DNA of 64,000 bases from Lasiosphaeris hirsuta. Lineage: Eukaryota > Ascomycota > Sordariomycetes > Sordariales > Lasiosphaeriaceae. The stretch spans positions 4,216,001 to 4,280,000 of the forward strand of contig JAUKUA010000006.1 in NCBI GenBank assembly GCA_030549175.1. The letters run 5' to 3'. Both the position numbers and the translations under genes were made by a program. Below the pieces are notes generated by a model, which was not told where the DNA came from, made no database searches, and worked only from the letters and a program-made list of their open reading frames with translations. The stretch's first letter is position 1, and every line of letters begins with the position of its first letter. This document shows positions 1-10,800 of the stretch, piece after piece.

Positions 1-514
1 GGCCGCTGTCGTAGTAGCACGTGTTGATGGGCGGCTGCGCGGTCCAGTTCCACCGGCCGGCGGGGACCTCGCCCGCGTGGGCACCGGCGGTGGTGCCGGC
101 CGCGGTGAAGATGTGGGTTTGGCGGTTTTCGATGCAGCCCATCCAGTAGAACATGTCGTTGGACGCGCGGTAGCGTAGCGTGCTTGCCCAGATGCCCTTG
201 ACGTAGCCGTTGCCGCTGCCGTTGAGGCTGTAGCGCGCGCCAAACGACGAGAGCAAAGGCACGCTGTGCGTCACCGGCGTCCAGTGTACTAGGTCGTATG
301 ATTTGAGAACCGGCGCGCCGGGTGAGTAGGCGAAGGTGGATGAGGAGTAGTAGAAGACATGACCGACCCGGAACACGTCGAGGTCTGGGTAGTCTTGCCA
401 GAGGACCGGGTTGGTGAAGTTCGTGGCGCGGGCCGGGAGGGCTGGGTTGGCGGCTGTGGTGGTGAGGAGGATGGCGAGGAACAGGATTGTGGACCGGATG
501 TGGATGGAAAACAT
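1..514 (-). CDS. Secreted glycoside hydrolase family 43-like enzyme (N-terminal part, cut by window edge)
   Basis: About 171 N-terminal residues are readable from an ATG at 514 to the window start, with no stop or intron. The N-terminus is a clear secretion signal (MFSIHIRS followed by a hydrophobic TILFLAILLTTTAA stretch, cleavage expected near ANPALPA). The first blade follows, with the GH43 hallmark NPVLWQDYPDLDVFRVG and then VLKSYDLVHW. In this family the Asp of the DYPDLD segment is the usual position of the catalytic base. GH43 enzymes are five-bladed propellers acting as beta-xylosidases, alpha-L-arabinofuranosidases or arabinanases on plant hemicellulose. Substrate cannot be told from this fragment, because the general acid Glu and the pKa-modulating Asp lie outside the window. 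An extracellular role is expected. A TGAGTCA element lies at 578-584, and a GATA cluster lies about 600 bp upstream. Confidence 0.8.
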   Translation of the reverse strand, partial: MFSIHIRSTILFLAILLTTTAANPALPARATNFTNPVLWQDYPDLDVFRVGHVFYYSSSTFAYSPGAPVLKSYDLVHWTPVTHSVPLLSSFGARYSLNGSGNGYVKGIWASTLRYRASNDMFYWMGCIENRQTHIFTAAGTTAGAHAGEVPAGRWNWTAQPPINTCYYDSG

Positions 515-1116
515 CGTGGCGGGCACATACGGTGTTGCTGATGGCTGGAGATGTGTTCACCGGCTGGTTGGGGGGGCTGAGTCATATGAAACCAGTTTCA
601 CCCTGCTTGGATTATTAACATTTACATCTCAAATGGCATACTTCAGCGAGCTACATCATAGAATTTTAACCCCCTTTACTAAAGAGGATTCCCTAGGAGC
701 TGCCAGTTTTAACCACCAGTCGCGGAGGCTGGAGCTAGTTAATATGGGAACGAACAGCAACAGTGGCAGCCAGTGGAATGACGTCTAATTACTTCTGCCG
801 CGAGAGAGAGACTTCATTGGTGGCATTGCTTGAGACCCGCGCTTTGGCGGCTGAACCTTTGGGACATATAAATGCGACTCCGCATCATGTTATGTTGCTA
901 CCGATGCGACGGCACTGGGTTTTGTGTCGGGTTGGAGTCACCCAATAAGGTACGAACAATAGCTGCTTGGGAGCATCTTCAATTCTAAGCTCCGTTGGCC
1001 ATATATTGTCGGCAATATGGCAAGCTAGAAGCGCGCCAATCACAAGTCCCCTCGGCCTTTACCATTCTACTGAATTGCTCCCTCCCCAACGACTCCACCA
1101 CAAATCCGATTTACCA

Positions 1117-1151
1117 TGATAGGTCTGTGATAACGTTATCACTAGTGATAA
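1117..1151. promoter_or_regulatory. Cluster of four GATA-factor motifs including a 16-bp perfect palindrome
   Basis: Within 35 bp there are TGATAG (1117-1122), TGATAA (1128-1133), TTATCA (1136-1141) and TGATAA (1146-1151). The middle two form the perfect palindrome GTGATAACGTTATCAC at 1127-1142. HGATAR is the consensus of fungal GATA regulators (nitrogen AreA/NIT-2, light WC-1/WC-2, siderophore SreA families). The cluster lies about 610 bp upstream of the GH43 start. Its function is inferred from motif density only. Confidence 0.4.
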
Positions 1152-1477
1152 TGTTGGGAATAGAAGCCGATAGGTCCGACGTTGCGAGCGACATTCCGGT
1201 TCTCGAGTCAACTTATGCGTCCACCCCTATTCCAGAAACGATACAAAGTTCAACCACCAAAACATAACATCAGGAATGCATCGTAAATCTCCGCGGCAGA
1301 ACCTCGCTGTCTATTACATCAGCAAAATCGCCGTTTTCTCAACCCATCTACTGTACCTAAACACGGCGTGTGAATTATTTTTCCAGGCTCCATATCTCCA
1401 AGCATGATGCAAGGGAGTCTGCCATGTCCCATCTTCTCTACCGCCCTCGCTCGGAAATCCGCCAATGTAACCGACCG

Positions 1478-1496
1478 CCCCCCCCCCCCCCCCCCC
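1478..1496. repeat. Poly(C) tract, 19 nt
   Basis: An uninterrupted run of 19 cytosines (G run on the other strand) in intergenic DNA. Tract length is likely to vary between strains or to be affected by sequencing error. Confidence 0.9.
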
Positions 1497-1785
1497 AAAC
1501 CGCACCAGTAACATTGAACTGGGCCTCTAAATGTAGCTCATCGCCAAATCTTTGCGGGTATATCACTTGATGTGCCAAACCACGCACTCTGCCGCCTATA
1601 ACTAGATAAGTCCTGGCGACCAGCAGTCCAACTTTTCGTCCTAGCCGGTATCCTACCCTCAGCTGCAAGGCCTCGGGACGCTATTGGTGCGCATAATCCG
1701 GTATTTTCCAACGTCCATCAAGTCTGTTGGACAGTCCACTGCTTTCGGTGCTCGCCATCAAACAAGATTCTTCAGCCGAGCGAGA

Positions 1786-4700
1786 TCAGCCCGCTGCCTT
1801 CTCTCTGTTCTCCTGCGCCAATGTGAATATCTTTTGCCAAACCTCCAACCAGCGCTCATGCTGCGCTGTCGGCAGCTTTCCCGGGCTCTTGAAGCTCCGT
1901 GTCAGCAAGTCGCGCAGTCGTGCGCGAAGAACCTTCATCACGAGCATCGTCTTCCAGTCCGAAACAGCGAAGCGCGCGCGGTTTCCGTCGAGAATAAGTA
2001 CCCCCGAATACAAGTCGGCGCGTACATCGCCGCAGAGGAGGGCGACAGAAAAAGCGTCGACCGCCGTGGTCTCGTGGGCATTGTAAAAGCTGGACACATG
2101 TCAGTAATTCGCAAATGCAATGTGCTGGAAGGAAATCGCATACCCCTTAGACTGCATGATGTGGTAGTAACTCAACCACCTCAGGTCGTTGTTGCCCTTG
2201 TTCACGCTGCTGGGGTGCAGGCTGATGGTCTGGTTGTTGCCCACGTTTCGCAGGCCCTTTCCGCCCGAGACGTCACGGATGAGAAGCTTTGGGTAGAAAC
2301 TCCAAGCAATCACGGATTGGCAGACGACGTCGTTGTCGCTGTTGATGTTGACCCGTGTAGGGACATCAAAGAAGACTTGCTGTCTGCGTTTACCTCCAAA
2401 GCGCAGACGATTGAGCGCCTGGCGCTCCTCAGTTGTCATCTGCAAAAAGCCAGAGTCGACAATGGAGACGAGCAGCTGGCCTTTGAGGTCTTCAATGTTG
2501 GCCAGGGTCGGTGGAGAGAGGAAATTCTTTCTGCAGAACTGGAACTCGGCGCCGCCGCCGGTGGCAGCCTGGCATACCCGCTTCCAGGCAGAGTAGGCAT
2601 TGTAGACGGTGAGAAGATCAGAGTCTCCCTTGCGGAAGGCCTTTCTAATGGTGTCGGCCTGGTTGCGCTGACCAAAAGGTGCCACAAACGGAGACTTTGA
2701 CGACAGGATGGCTGCCACTGTGATGGCCATGTCGAGGCATTTGAAGACCGCCCCAAGCAGAATGAGCTTTCCTAGAAACACGTCGAGCGGCAGACGGGCA
2801 AGCTGGAGTCCAAGAGGCGTTAGCTCCTCGGTGGAGGCTGTGAGGGCACGAACGTCGACCAAAGCATCGATGGCCCTACGCATATTCTTTGCAGATGGCG
2901 GATCCAGCGCCTCGCCCAAAGTCTCCTCGATTCCACCAATCTTGCAGATCTTGACCCGGATTGCGAGATCCTGGAGTGAGAGCCGGAGCATCTCTGGTGT
3001 CTGGTGATCGCTCATGACCTTGTCGTGGCGATACTTGGTGAACAGGTGGAAGCAGAGCCCCTCCTGCACACGACCCGCACGACCTCGGCGCTGCTTAGCG
3101 TTGGCTCTGGAGATAAATGTGTCAATGAGACGAGAGAGTTGACGTCGCTCATCGAATCTCATTTCTCGGTGCTTGCCGGTATCAATGACGCAAGTCACGT
3201 CGGGAATGGTGATGCCGGTTTCGGCGATATTGGTTGCCAAGACGATCTTTCGCATCCCGGGCGGAGGGACGAGGAAGGCCGCTTCCTGGTCTTCGGTGGC
3301 AATGGTAGAATGCAGTGGGTAAACAAGCCATTGGTCGGCAAACATCCTGTCACCCGAAAGCATGTCGTTGAGCGTTCGGATCTCAGCGATACCAGGCAAG
3401 AAGACGAGTACGGCTTTGCTGTAGGGAGCGTAGAAGGGATCTACTGCGATTCTGGTAATCAGCTGCACCATGAGGTCAAAGTCGATTCGGTACTCGTCCA
3501 TTTGCGCCAATGTATTCCGGGTTCGTGGAGAGTAGTTCTTCAGCTCCTTGATGAGCTCGGGCTTTGACGAGTTGTCTGCTTCGGCTTCAAGGTCGTCATC
3601 CAGCTCCGCAACCTTCTCTTGAGGTTTTTGGTCAAGACAATACCCGGTCAACTCTACTGCATCTTCGAGATAGGCGACTTGGACCGGGAAAGTGCGGCCG
3701 GGAACCGTCAGGACTGGTGCTCCTCCCAGATACGAGGAAAACTTGTCCGCATCCACAGTGGCTGACATGAGAACAACCTTGAGATCCTTTCGTCGAAGAA
3801 GCAGCTTCTTCAAGACAATCAGAAGGAAGTCGCTGTCAATGGAGCGTTCGTGAACCTCGTCAAGCACAAGGTGGGTAATCTCCGACAGGTCGTTGGATCC
3901 CTCCAACATGCGCATGACGATACCAGTCGTGGCAAAGACCAAGCGAGTTTCCCGAGAAGTATTCGACTCGAGGCGGATTGAGTAGCCCACGAGTGACCTT
4001 GGTGTTCCTAAATCTCTCTTATCTTCTCCAAGCTCCTCGCTCACTCGGCGAGCCAAAGAGATGGCAGAGATACGTCGGGGTTCTGTGCAGTAGATCTTGC
4101 ACGGCTTTCCGAGCAAAAGTTGGTGCTCGAGAAGGAATGAAGGAACCTGCGTACTCTTTCCACTGTGTGGCTATTAGCAAACTATTTTCTGTGCATGAAG
4201 ATTAAAGGAGCAATACCATCCAGTCTCACCGCAGATAATAACCACCTGTTCCCTATCGACCAGCTCGACAACTTGCTGCCGGAACTGCCACATTGGGAGT
4301 TGCATTCGGGAGACCTATCGTGGTTAGAACACTTGCGCCGCGTCCGAAAACATTGAACTCACCAGCATGTGCTGGAATTTAGGCGAATGCCACTTATGCA
4401 TCCAGATGTTCTGGTAGTATTCGGGCCCAAAGGGTTGGCGCTTGGCTCGCTCGTGGTCAGACTGCTCGGAATCTGTCGAATTCTTTGGCTGCCCCCGTCC
4501 TTTGAAGGCGCCGTGGATCAGAACACCGTCCTCAAGCTCCTGCTCTGTCCGCGTTCTGACAAGGTCTCGGAGGTGCTTTACGACAATTCTGTCCTGTTCA
4601 TCGGCCTTGTTTCGCCTTGCCTCAGCAAACTCCGACCAAAGATCCTTCCATGTAGCTGGAAGTCTCAGTGAGACCTTCTCATCCTTTGCCGAGGATCCAA

Positions 4701-6508
4701 AGATAAAAAATAGCGCCGTAGTGGCGATATACGCCTCGGATTGCTTTGTGTCAGGGGTTGCAATGGAAACCATCCTAAAAACATATTGTGTGGGCGTAGT
4801 AAAAACCTCGAGCTCGGGAATATCGGGAGGAGCAGGGACTTCCTGTTGCTTTGACCATCGGATGTTTACAGCATGGCGATTTGCGAAGGAGACGTCAGAG
4901 AGTAGATGGTATGATATCCTCACAGAGGAATCCCTAGTAGCCAATGTTACTTTCATGCCCGCATGTGGCAAGAATAGGGGGAACAAACCTTGACCGGCAA
5001 GCCTCCTCCAGCGCCCGCATTGGGCTCACTCCGGTCCACTTTCCAAAGTCCCTGATGATGACCTTTGATCCATCGGCACCATTCATGACTATACTCGACT
5101 TCCCAGTCACAGGGTCAACCTCACTAACCGGAAGGCTCGAAAATAAATCCGCTAGAGTTTGGTCATCGTCACTGTTTTCAGCGAGTATTTCGGCGGCAAT
5201 CCGTTCCGCTTCTTCGTTGACACCATCCAGTTCATCCGATGTATCGGCCTCGGGTTCAGCTCCGGCCTTTGCTTTCTGCTGTTCCTCCTCGGCCTTCTTC
5301 TTGATCGTGGCGTATTCCTTCTCCATTGTGATCTTCTTAGCCCTCCATTGCTGCTCGGCCACGTACTTGTCGAAAAGCACATCCCTTTCAACACGGTCAA
5401 TCTTAGCCAGCAAAAGAGCTTCCTCGGGGCTAATCGTGGAGGCATCGGGCCTCGATTTGGGCCCCTTGCCCTTTGCTAGCTCCTGTTTAGGGCGATGGAT
5501 GTCGAACAGCTTCGCTTTTGAGTCGAGGTAAAGGGGAAGTAGCTGGTCAGGCTCAATGTCCTCGTCGTAGGACACAGCCGGCTTTTTGGGAGATGCAGCA
5601 CGGGGCGACCGGAGCGCTCCATTCTTGAGCTTTGTTCCCAGCTTGGAGTCAATCTCGAGGAATTTCGGGGTGTTTGCGCCAGAAGGAATAGGGCTGTCTA
5701 AGGGGGTGTCTGGGGAGGAGGGGGGGGGGGATAAGTAAGCGTGCCAAAAAGGGGAAGACTGGTGGCCGAGTGACTTACCTGCTTGGGACTTTGGGGCCGT
5801 CTTGGCTCGCCCCGAGTAGTCGGGGAGCTCATCCCTCGCACACTCCCTTGCAAGCCAGTCCAGGACCTCCTCCAGACCCCAGATGGACTCACCCTTGATA
5901 CTCGAGGAAATATTGGGCGCAATATCTAGGACATATTGCAGTGCTGGCTGGATTCTGTCCTGGGGGCAGTCGGAGCCTTCCAGCGTCTGCTGCAGGGTCC
6001 ACAGCTTGATAGTAAGGTCCTCCTCTGGGGGCAGTTTACTAGTTGCGCCTTCCGAGGAGACGCTGGAAGCTGCAAAGCGACCCTCTGCCTGGATGAGGTC
6101 GAGGACGTGGTCCATTAGCTCCTGGGGTAGCCATTTCTTGGCATTGATAGTCTCGGCCTGGCCTCGAAGAAGGCGCCTGTCGGTCTCGAGGCGGGACTTC
6201 TGGCGCTGGGCATCTCGGCGCACTTTCTGGGCGTACTTCTCGACAAGAAGCTGTAGTTCCGACTCTTCCAGCTGTCGCTCGAACTCCTCGGGGCTCAGGG
6301 GCTGTTCTTGTGCTACTTGGCCCGGGGGTGCTGTTGTGCCTCCGGATGGCGGGGCAATGCCGGACTGCGGGGCAGCATCGTCGGCTTTGGCCGCATCGTC
6401 AGTGGCTTCGGTGGGGTTGACCCGTGCCTTGACCGAGACAATCGATGAGGTAGCAAAGCCGCGCGCCGGGTTTGCCGCGGGCTTCTTGGACTTTTTCTTG
6501 CCAGCCAT
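1786..6508 (-). CDS. DExH-box RNA helicase, DHX29 / YLR419W type
   Basis: Six exons: 5779-6508, 4989-5709, 4363-4933, 4217-4314, 2144-4162, 1786-2089 (join gives 1480 aa, close to the 1370-1440 aa of human DHX29 and yeast YLR419W). The start MAGKKKSKKP is the first ATG of the coding frame. The N-terminal half carries a charged coiled region and a UBA-like helical stretch. It then has a DHX29-like segment (KWTGVSP, then LPATWKDLWSEF, matching the family's TGKSP and LPPTYRDVW). The motor core has motif I GETGCGKST around residue 700 (split by an intron), motif II DEVH at about 808-811, SAT at about 840, and motif VI QRRGRAGR at about 1064. HA2 and OB-fold regions follow. DHX29 binds 40S subunits and aids scanning on structured 5' UTRs. 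That role is inferred here by homology. The introns are 48-69 nt. The 69-nt one (5710-5778) is a multiple of three with no stop, so retention would keep the frame. Confidence 0.9.
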
Positions 6509-7882
6509 AGTTGTGGCTGTCGTGATGGGGATTGGGGTGCAAGTACACGGCAAAAGATGGGAGGCAGTTTGACTGACGTCGATGTCCCTAGCCTGGGCGC
6601 GCTTGAGCTGAGGCCCACAGCGGGTTCAAATTCACTGCAGTGTAAGCCCTGGGTTTTTCATGAGTCGCGCTCTCGGCTGGCAAAAATGTGACCGCTTGCC
6701 GTTTTGGGTGCCAACCCCACCAGTGCTCGATGGGTAAAACGACTGTGTTCCCCAGTCGATTAGGAGTCGCTGACTGGCTGGAGGAGCAAGCGGTGGGAGC
6801 AACCCAGCATGGGCCAAGGTGCTGTGTTGGGCCTTGCTTTGCTGCTCGGGAGCCAGCACAGCTGGAGCGATGAAAGGAAGAGAGAAAGCCAGGGCAAAAG
6901 TGTGAAGCGATTTGAAAGTAAATGCAGAGAAGCCGGGTGCCATGTCAAACCTTTTCCCTGCTAGTGAGTAAGATAGACGCTGTCACTATCGGGTTTGCTC
7001 AACGTCGCCCGGCCGATTTATGGGTGCTGTCATCAAGCACGGCTGAAGAAGGTTGAGGTGTGTAAATGGAAACAGTGGCATCCTTGGTGGAAACATGGGT
7101 TTGGGGTAGATCTGGAGGACGGGCACAGTGTATTTACCAGCTGCAGACCGCATAGACGCAGTGCTGGATAGTATTCACACAGTGCCCGGTGTGACTCAGC
7201 CCCCTGCAGTTTATAACCTCAAGAGACCAGGCGCCCCGGAATTGCCATTCCTGCAGCTCCCGCACTGAAAAATTGAAGCTGCCACGCTGCTTGGGCACAA
7301 TTCTAGATTATTTTCGCTGAAACGGGCGGGGGCGGGGTAGAATCCATGAATAGGTACGGATCGTAGAGGCAGTGCCCATACGAGCATCAACTCAGCGACC
7401 AGCGTGCCACGAATTCCATATCACAGATGATGCACACCACCACATAAAGGGATCTTCAGATGTTGTGTTATTGAAGGCTCACGGCCCGTCCCTATTCCCC
7501 ATGTCACTGCTGCCCTGGCATTTAAGCCGTTCCCCGTATGAAGGAGAGGAGTCTGTGAAGCCTTGTGAACAAGAGACAAAATACATTTGGGGTTACTTTA
7601 AGCTGTGCTTGGAGTGGGGCATATCCCGGGCGTATTCTCATTGGCGCTAGGCGACAGAATAGCACCAAGCACAGTCCGATTAAGCATCCCAAAAGTCATC
7701 CACTTTGTTCAAATTCAGGTCCGGTCCTGGCTATTTCGATTCGGCCAGACCAGACCAGACCGCAGCGCAGCACGCACGACGGCCCAGAGCTCGAGTGACA
7801 CGTTAGTCCCACGCCCGAGCCCAGTGCTGCTCGACCATGTCAATACACGACCCAATGCAAACCCCACAACAGAGACAGCAAC
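6509..7882. other. Divergent promoter region between the helicase and GCN1
   Basis: 1.37 kb between two divergently transcribed genes. No coding potential was recognised. It includes a perfect TGACTCA at 7192-7198. Confidence 0.5.
7192..7198. promoter_or_regulatory. TGACTCA element (Gcn4/CPC-1 type)
   Basis: A perfect match to the general amino-acid control element bound by Gcn4/CPC-1/CpcA. It lies about 690 bp upstream of GCN1 and a similar distance upstream of the helicase start. A single site this far upstream could be chance. Confidence 0.3.
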
Positions 7883-10800
7883 ATGACTGAAGTGGCTCCC
7901 AACGGCGCTGCTGGCGCCTTCGACTTCAAGGAGGCCAAGGCTGCCCTCACCTCGTCGTCAACCTCCGCGAGAACAACCCAATTACGGACAATTGACGAGA
8001 AGCTGTCCCATAAATGTGAGGCCCAACCCGTCCGAAACCCCCAAGCTGCCCATGTGCCCACAGCAACCCGAGGTGCAGTCGTGGTCGCAGTCGCAGTTGC
8101 AGTCGAGACCGAAGCTAACGAGCTGTTGCTCTCTCTCCTCAGCTCTCGATCGCGCTACCACCCTCAGCATTCTCAAGGTCCTCTTTTGGACCCACGCCTT
8201 CTACACCGACCGACCCTCCCGAAAAGCCGTTCAGAAATGCCTGGTCTCGATATGCAAGGCGGGGGATGCCGACATCCTCTTCCCCTTGGTGACCGTGATC
8301 CGCCAGGAATCCCAAAAGCCAGGCATCGCCCCGGGCAGTGCCTTCGTCCTGGTTGAGTGGTTGAGCTTGTTAATGCAGAACCTTGCCGGTACCCCTCTGT
8401 GGGACAAATTTGGGACCGATATTGTCCTAGCAGACGCCGATCTCCTCGAGAGATGCCTCCAGGAAACATCCAGGGGGACTGTCGGCCAGTCGGCCCTGGT
8501 GGTTACACGGCGGGGATTCCGGGCGCTGGTGTCGGGAGAGTATAGAGAAAATGACATTACCACCGCAGTACGAGTGCTCGCGGCAAAAGGGGCTCAGCCG
8601 GGAGCCAAAAATGCCGCTTTGCTCGGTGTCATCGCTGGTGTATGCTCAAGGACTCCGGAGGCAAAGCCAGTCGTTGAGAAGCTCAAGAGCCAATACCTCT
8701 CCTTTTATACCCGAGAAATCATCGGCTCCAGGACGCCACTCTCGAAACACCTTGCCGGTGGACTAAACGACTTCTTCTCTGCGTTTGTTTCCCTTGAGGA
8801 TCTCAACAAGGATGTCTTCCCAGCTCTGGAAAAGGGCCTCCTCCGAGCCCCTGAAGTGGTACTCAACGATCTCATCACGCCCCTAGTTCACTCTCTCCCC
8901 GAGGGGTTTGATCTATCTAAAGCGCTGAGCGGCCGGTTCATAAAACCCCTGCTTTCCAACGTCAAATCATCCAGCGCCACCATTCGCAGCGGTGCTGTGA
9001 CCGTCTTTCGGGAGATTATTAGCGGCTGCCGAGATTTTGGAGCCCTGGAACAGGTTGCCGACGAAGTTCTCGGACCTCTCAAGACCGGAAAGCTTGCCTC
9101 GGCCGACCACAGAATTCTGCACTCGGAGATGCTGGCTGCTCTGCCCACGTCAACGGGTATCGCTTCCAAGATTGCTGCTGGATTAGCCCCTGTGACAGCT
9201 AAGGAAGGCAATGAAGCTGCCCTTAGTGCTGAGACTCTGACCCTCAACTTGAGCGTAGTGGCTCTTCTACCCAGTAACACGGAAATCCCCAAGGGGTTGA
9301 TCGATGCTTATGTCAAGGGATTGGGTGATAAGAAGCTTCCTGTCAGGCGCATCTGGATTCTTCGTGCAGGCGATATTTTGTACAACTTCACCAAGGATGC
9401 CCAAGACAGCCTACCCCTCAGCTTCGTGAAATTTGCTGAGGCCATCCTCCCACCTCTTTTGGCCTCATTCACCGAGGTGGCTGCCAACCCAATAGCAGCT
9501 GCCCAGAGCGGACTCGTCACGGGCGCTTTGGTTCTTTGCGGCGTTAGTTCTCTACTTCAGCGCCCTGAGACGGCAAGTCTGCACGCAGCAGCGAAGAAGG
9601 CTTCTATCCAAAAGACTAGTCTGGCGTTGGATCCCAAGCCGTCATTTCTACTTAACCCTCGCATTTACAGCAAGTTTACAGAAGATGATCTCAAGTGGCT
9701 CGGCAGGGCCCTTTCGGCCGTCTCCCCCGCTCTCACTCCCAGCAGCGCGTCTGTCAGGGTTGCGTGGGCTGAGGCCTTCATCTACCTGATCTGCTCCGCG
9801 GCTACCCCCCCTGCTACACGTCGGCAGGCCACCGATGGTCTCTCTGACCTTTATGTTCAGGCCGCGGCTACCTCGGACGGGCCTTCCGCTGTCACCGAGA
9901 CGATTATCGACGGCATGTGGCACTGGATCGAGGCCACGGAAGCAGCAGATAGGGAGAGTGCTGCCGCGTTTGCGAAATCAGGAAATTCCAACCTGCACTT
10001 GGTGCTTCGATCGATTTGTCTATCTCCCAAAGAGTACACCACCCGGGCAGGTGCGGAGCCAGATAAGCCCCAGCTCGAGGCGCAGATGTGCTCCTTGCTT
10101 GCACTCGCCAAGTCGGAACTGATCCCACGAGCAAGCTGGATCGAACTATGCTTGAAGGTCGAGCTGGATCCCGGTGCCCTTGCCCGGAAATACGAGCAGC
10201 GCCTGATAGAGGAAATTGTGGGGAGAACTGGGTTCGAGGAAAAAGTAAGCAAGATCACACCATGCTGCGTAGATGCTCAGCCTAACAAGGTCTCTAGTCA
10301 AACTCGATAAAAACGGCAGCGTACAGTGCAGCTGCTGAGCTGGTATTTGTTGCTCCTGAAACTATGACGCCCCGTATTGTCGACCTCATCCAGCAGGATT
10401 TAGACGTGTCCGAGGCGCAAAGCGTCGGGCCCCTCGAAGCGGCCATCTTCCGTACGCCGGAAGGTACCGCGTTCGTGGATGTCCTGGCCAAGAAACAAAA
10501 TGTGGTTCCCAACAAGAATACCAGAGACTATCACACACTGAAATGGGAGTCGGAGCTTAGAGAACAGCTAGCGCAAAAGAAGGGGACGCAAAAGAAGCTC
10601 ACACCAGAGGAATCTGCAAAGGTCAATGCACAGCTAAAGAAGGAGGCTAGCATCCGGGAGAATGTCCGCCACATCGCCGCCAAATTGGAGCGCGGCTTCG
10701 GAGTCGTGAAAGGGCTCGCAACTGGTCCCCCGACCGATGCCAGTCGATGGATAGGACCCGCGGTTAAAGCAACCTTGAACGTCATCAATGCTGGCGCCTG

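Larger units (their letters stand above)
515..1785. other. Intergenic region upstream of the GH43 gene
   Basis: No ORF here has coding character. The region holds the 5' side of the GH43 gene, the GATA palindrome described separately, an uninterrupted run of 19 C at 1478-1496, and presumably the 3' UTR of the helicase gene, which ends at 1786. Confidence 0.5.

Noticed and set aside
1684..2700. 338-codon plus-strand frame
   Set aside because: Antisense shadow of the conserved C-terminal half of the helicase; no domain or codon evidence.
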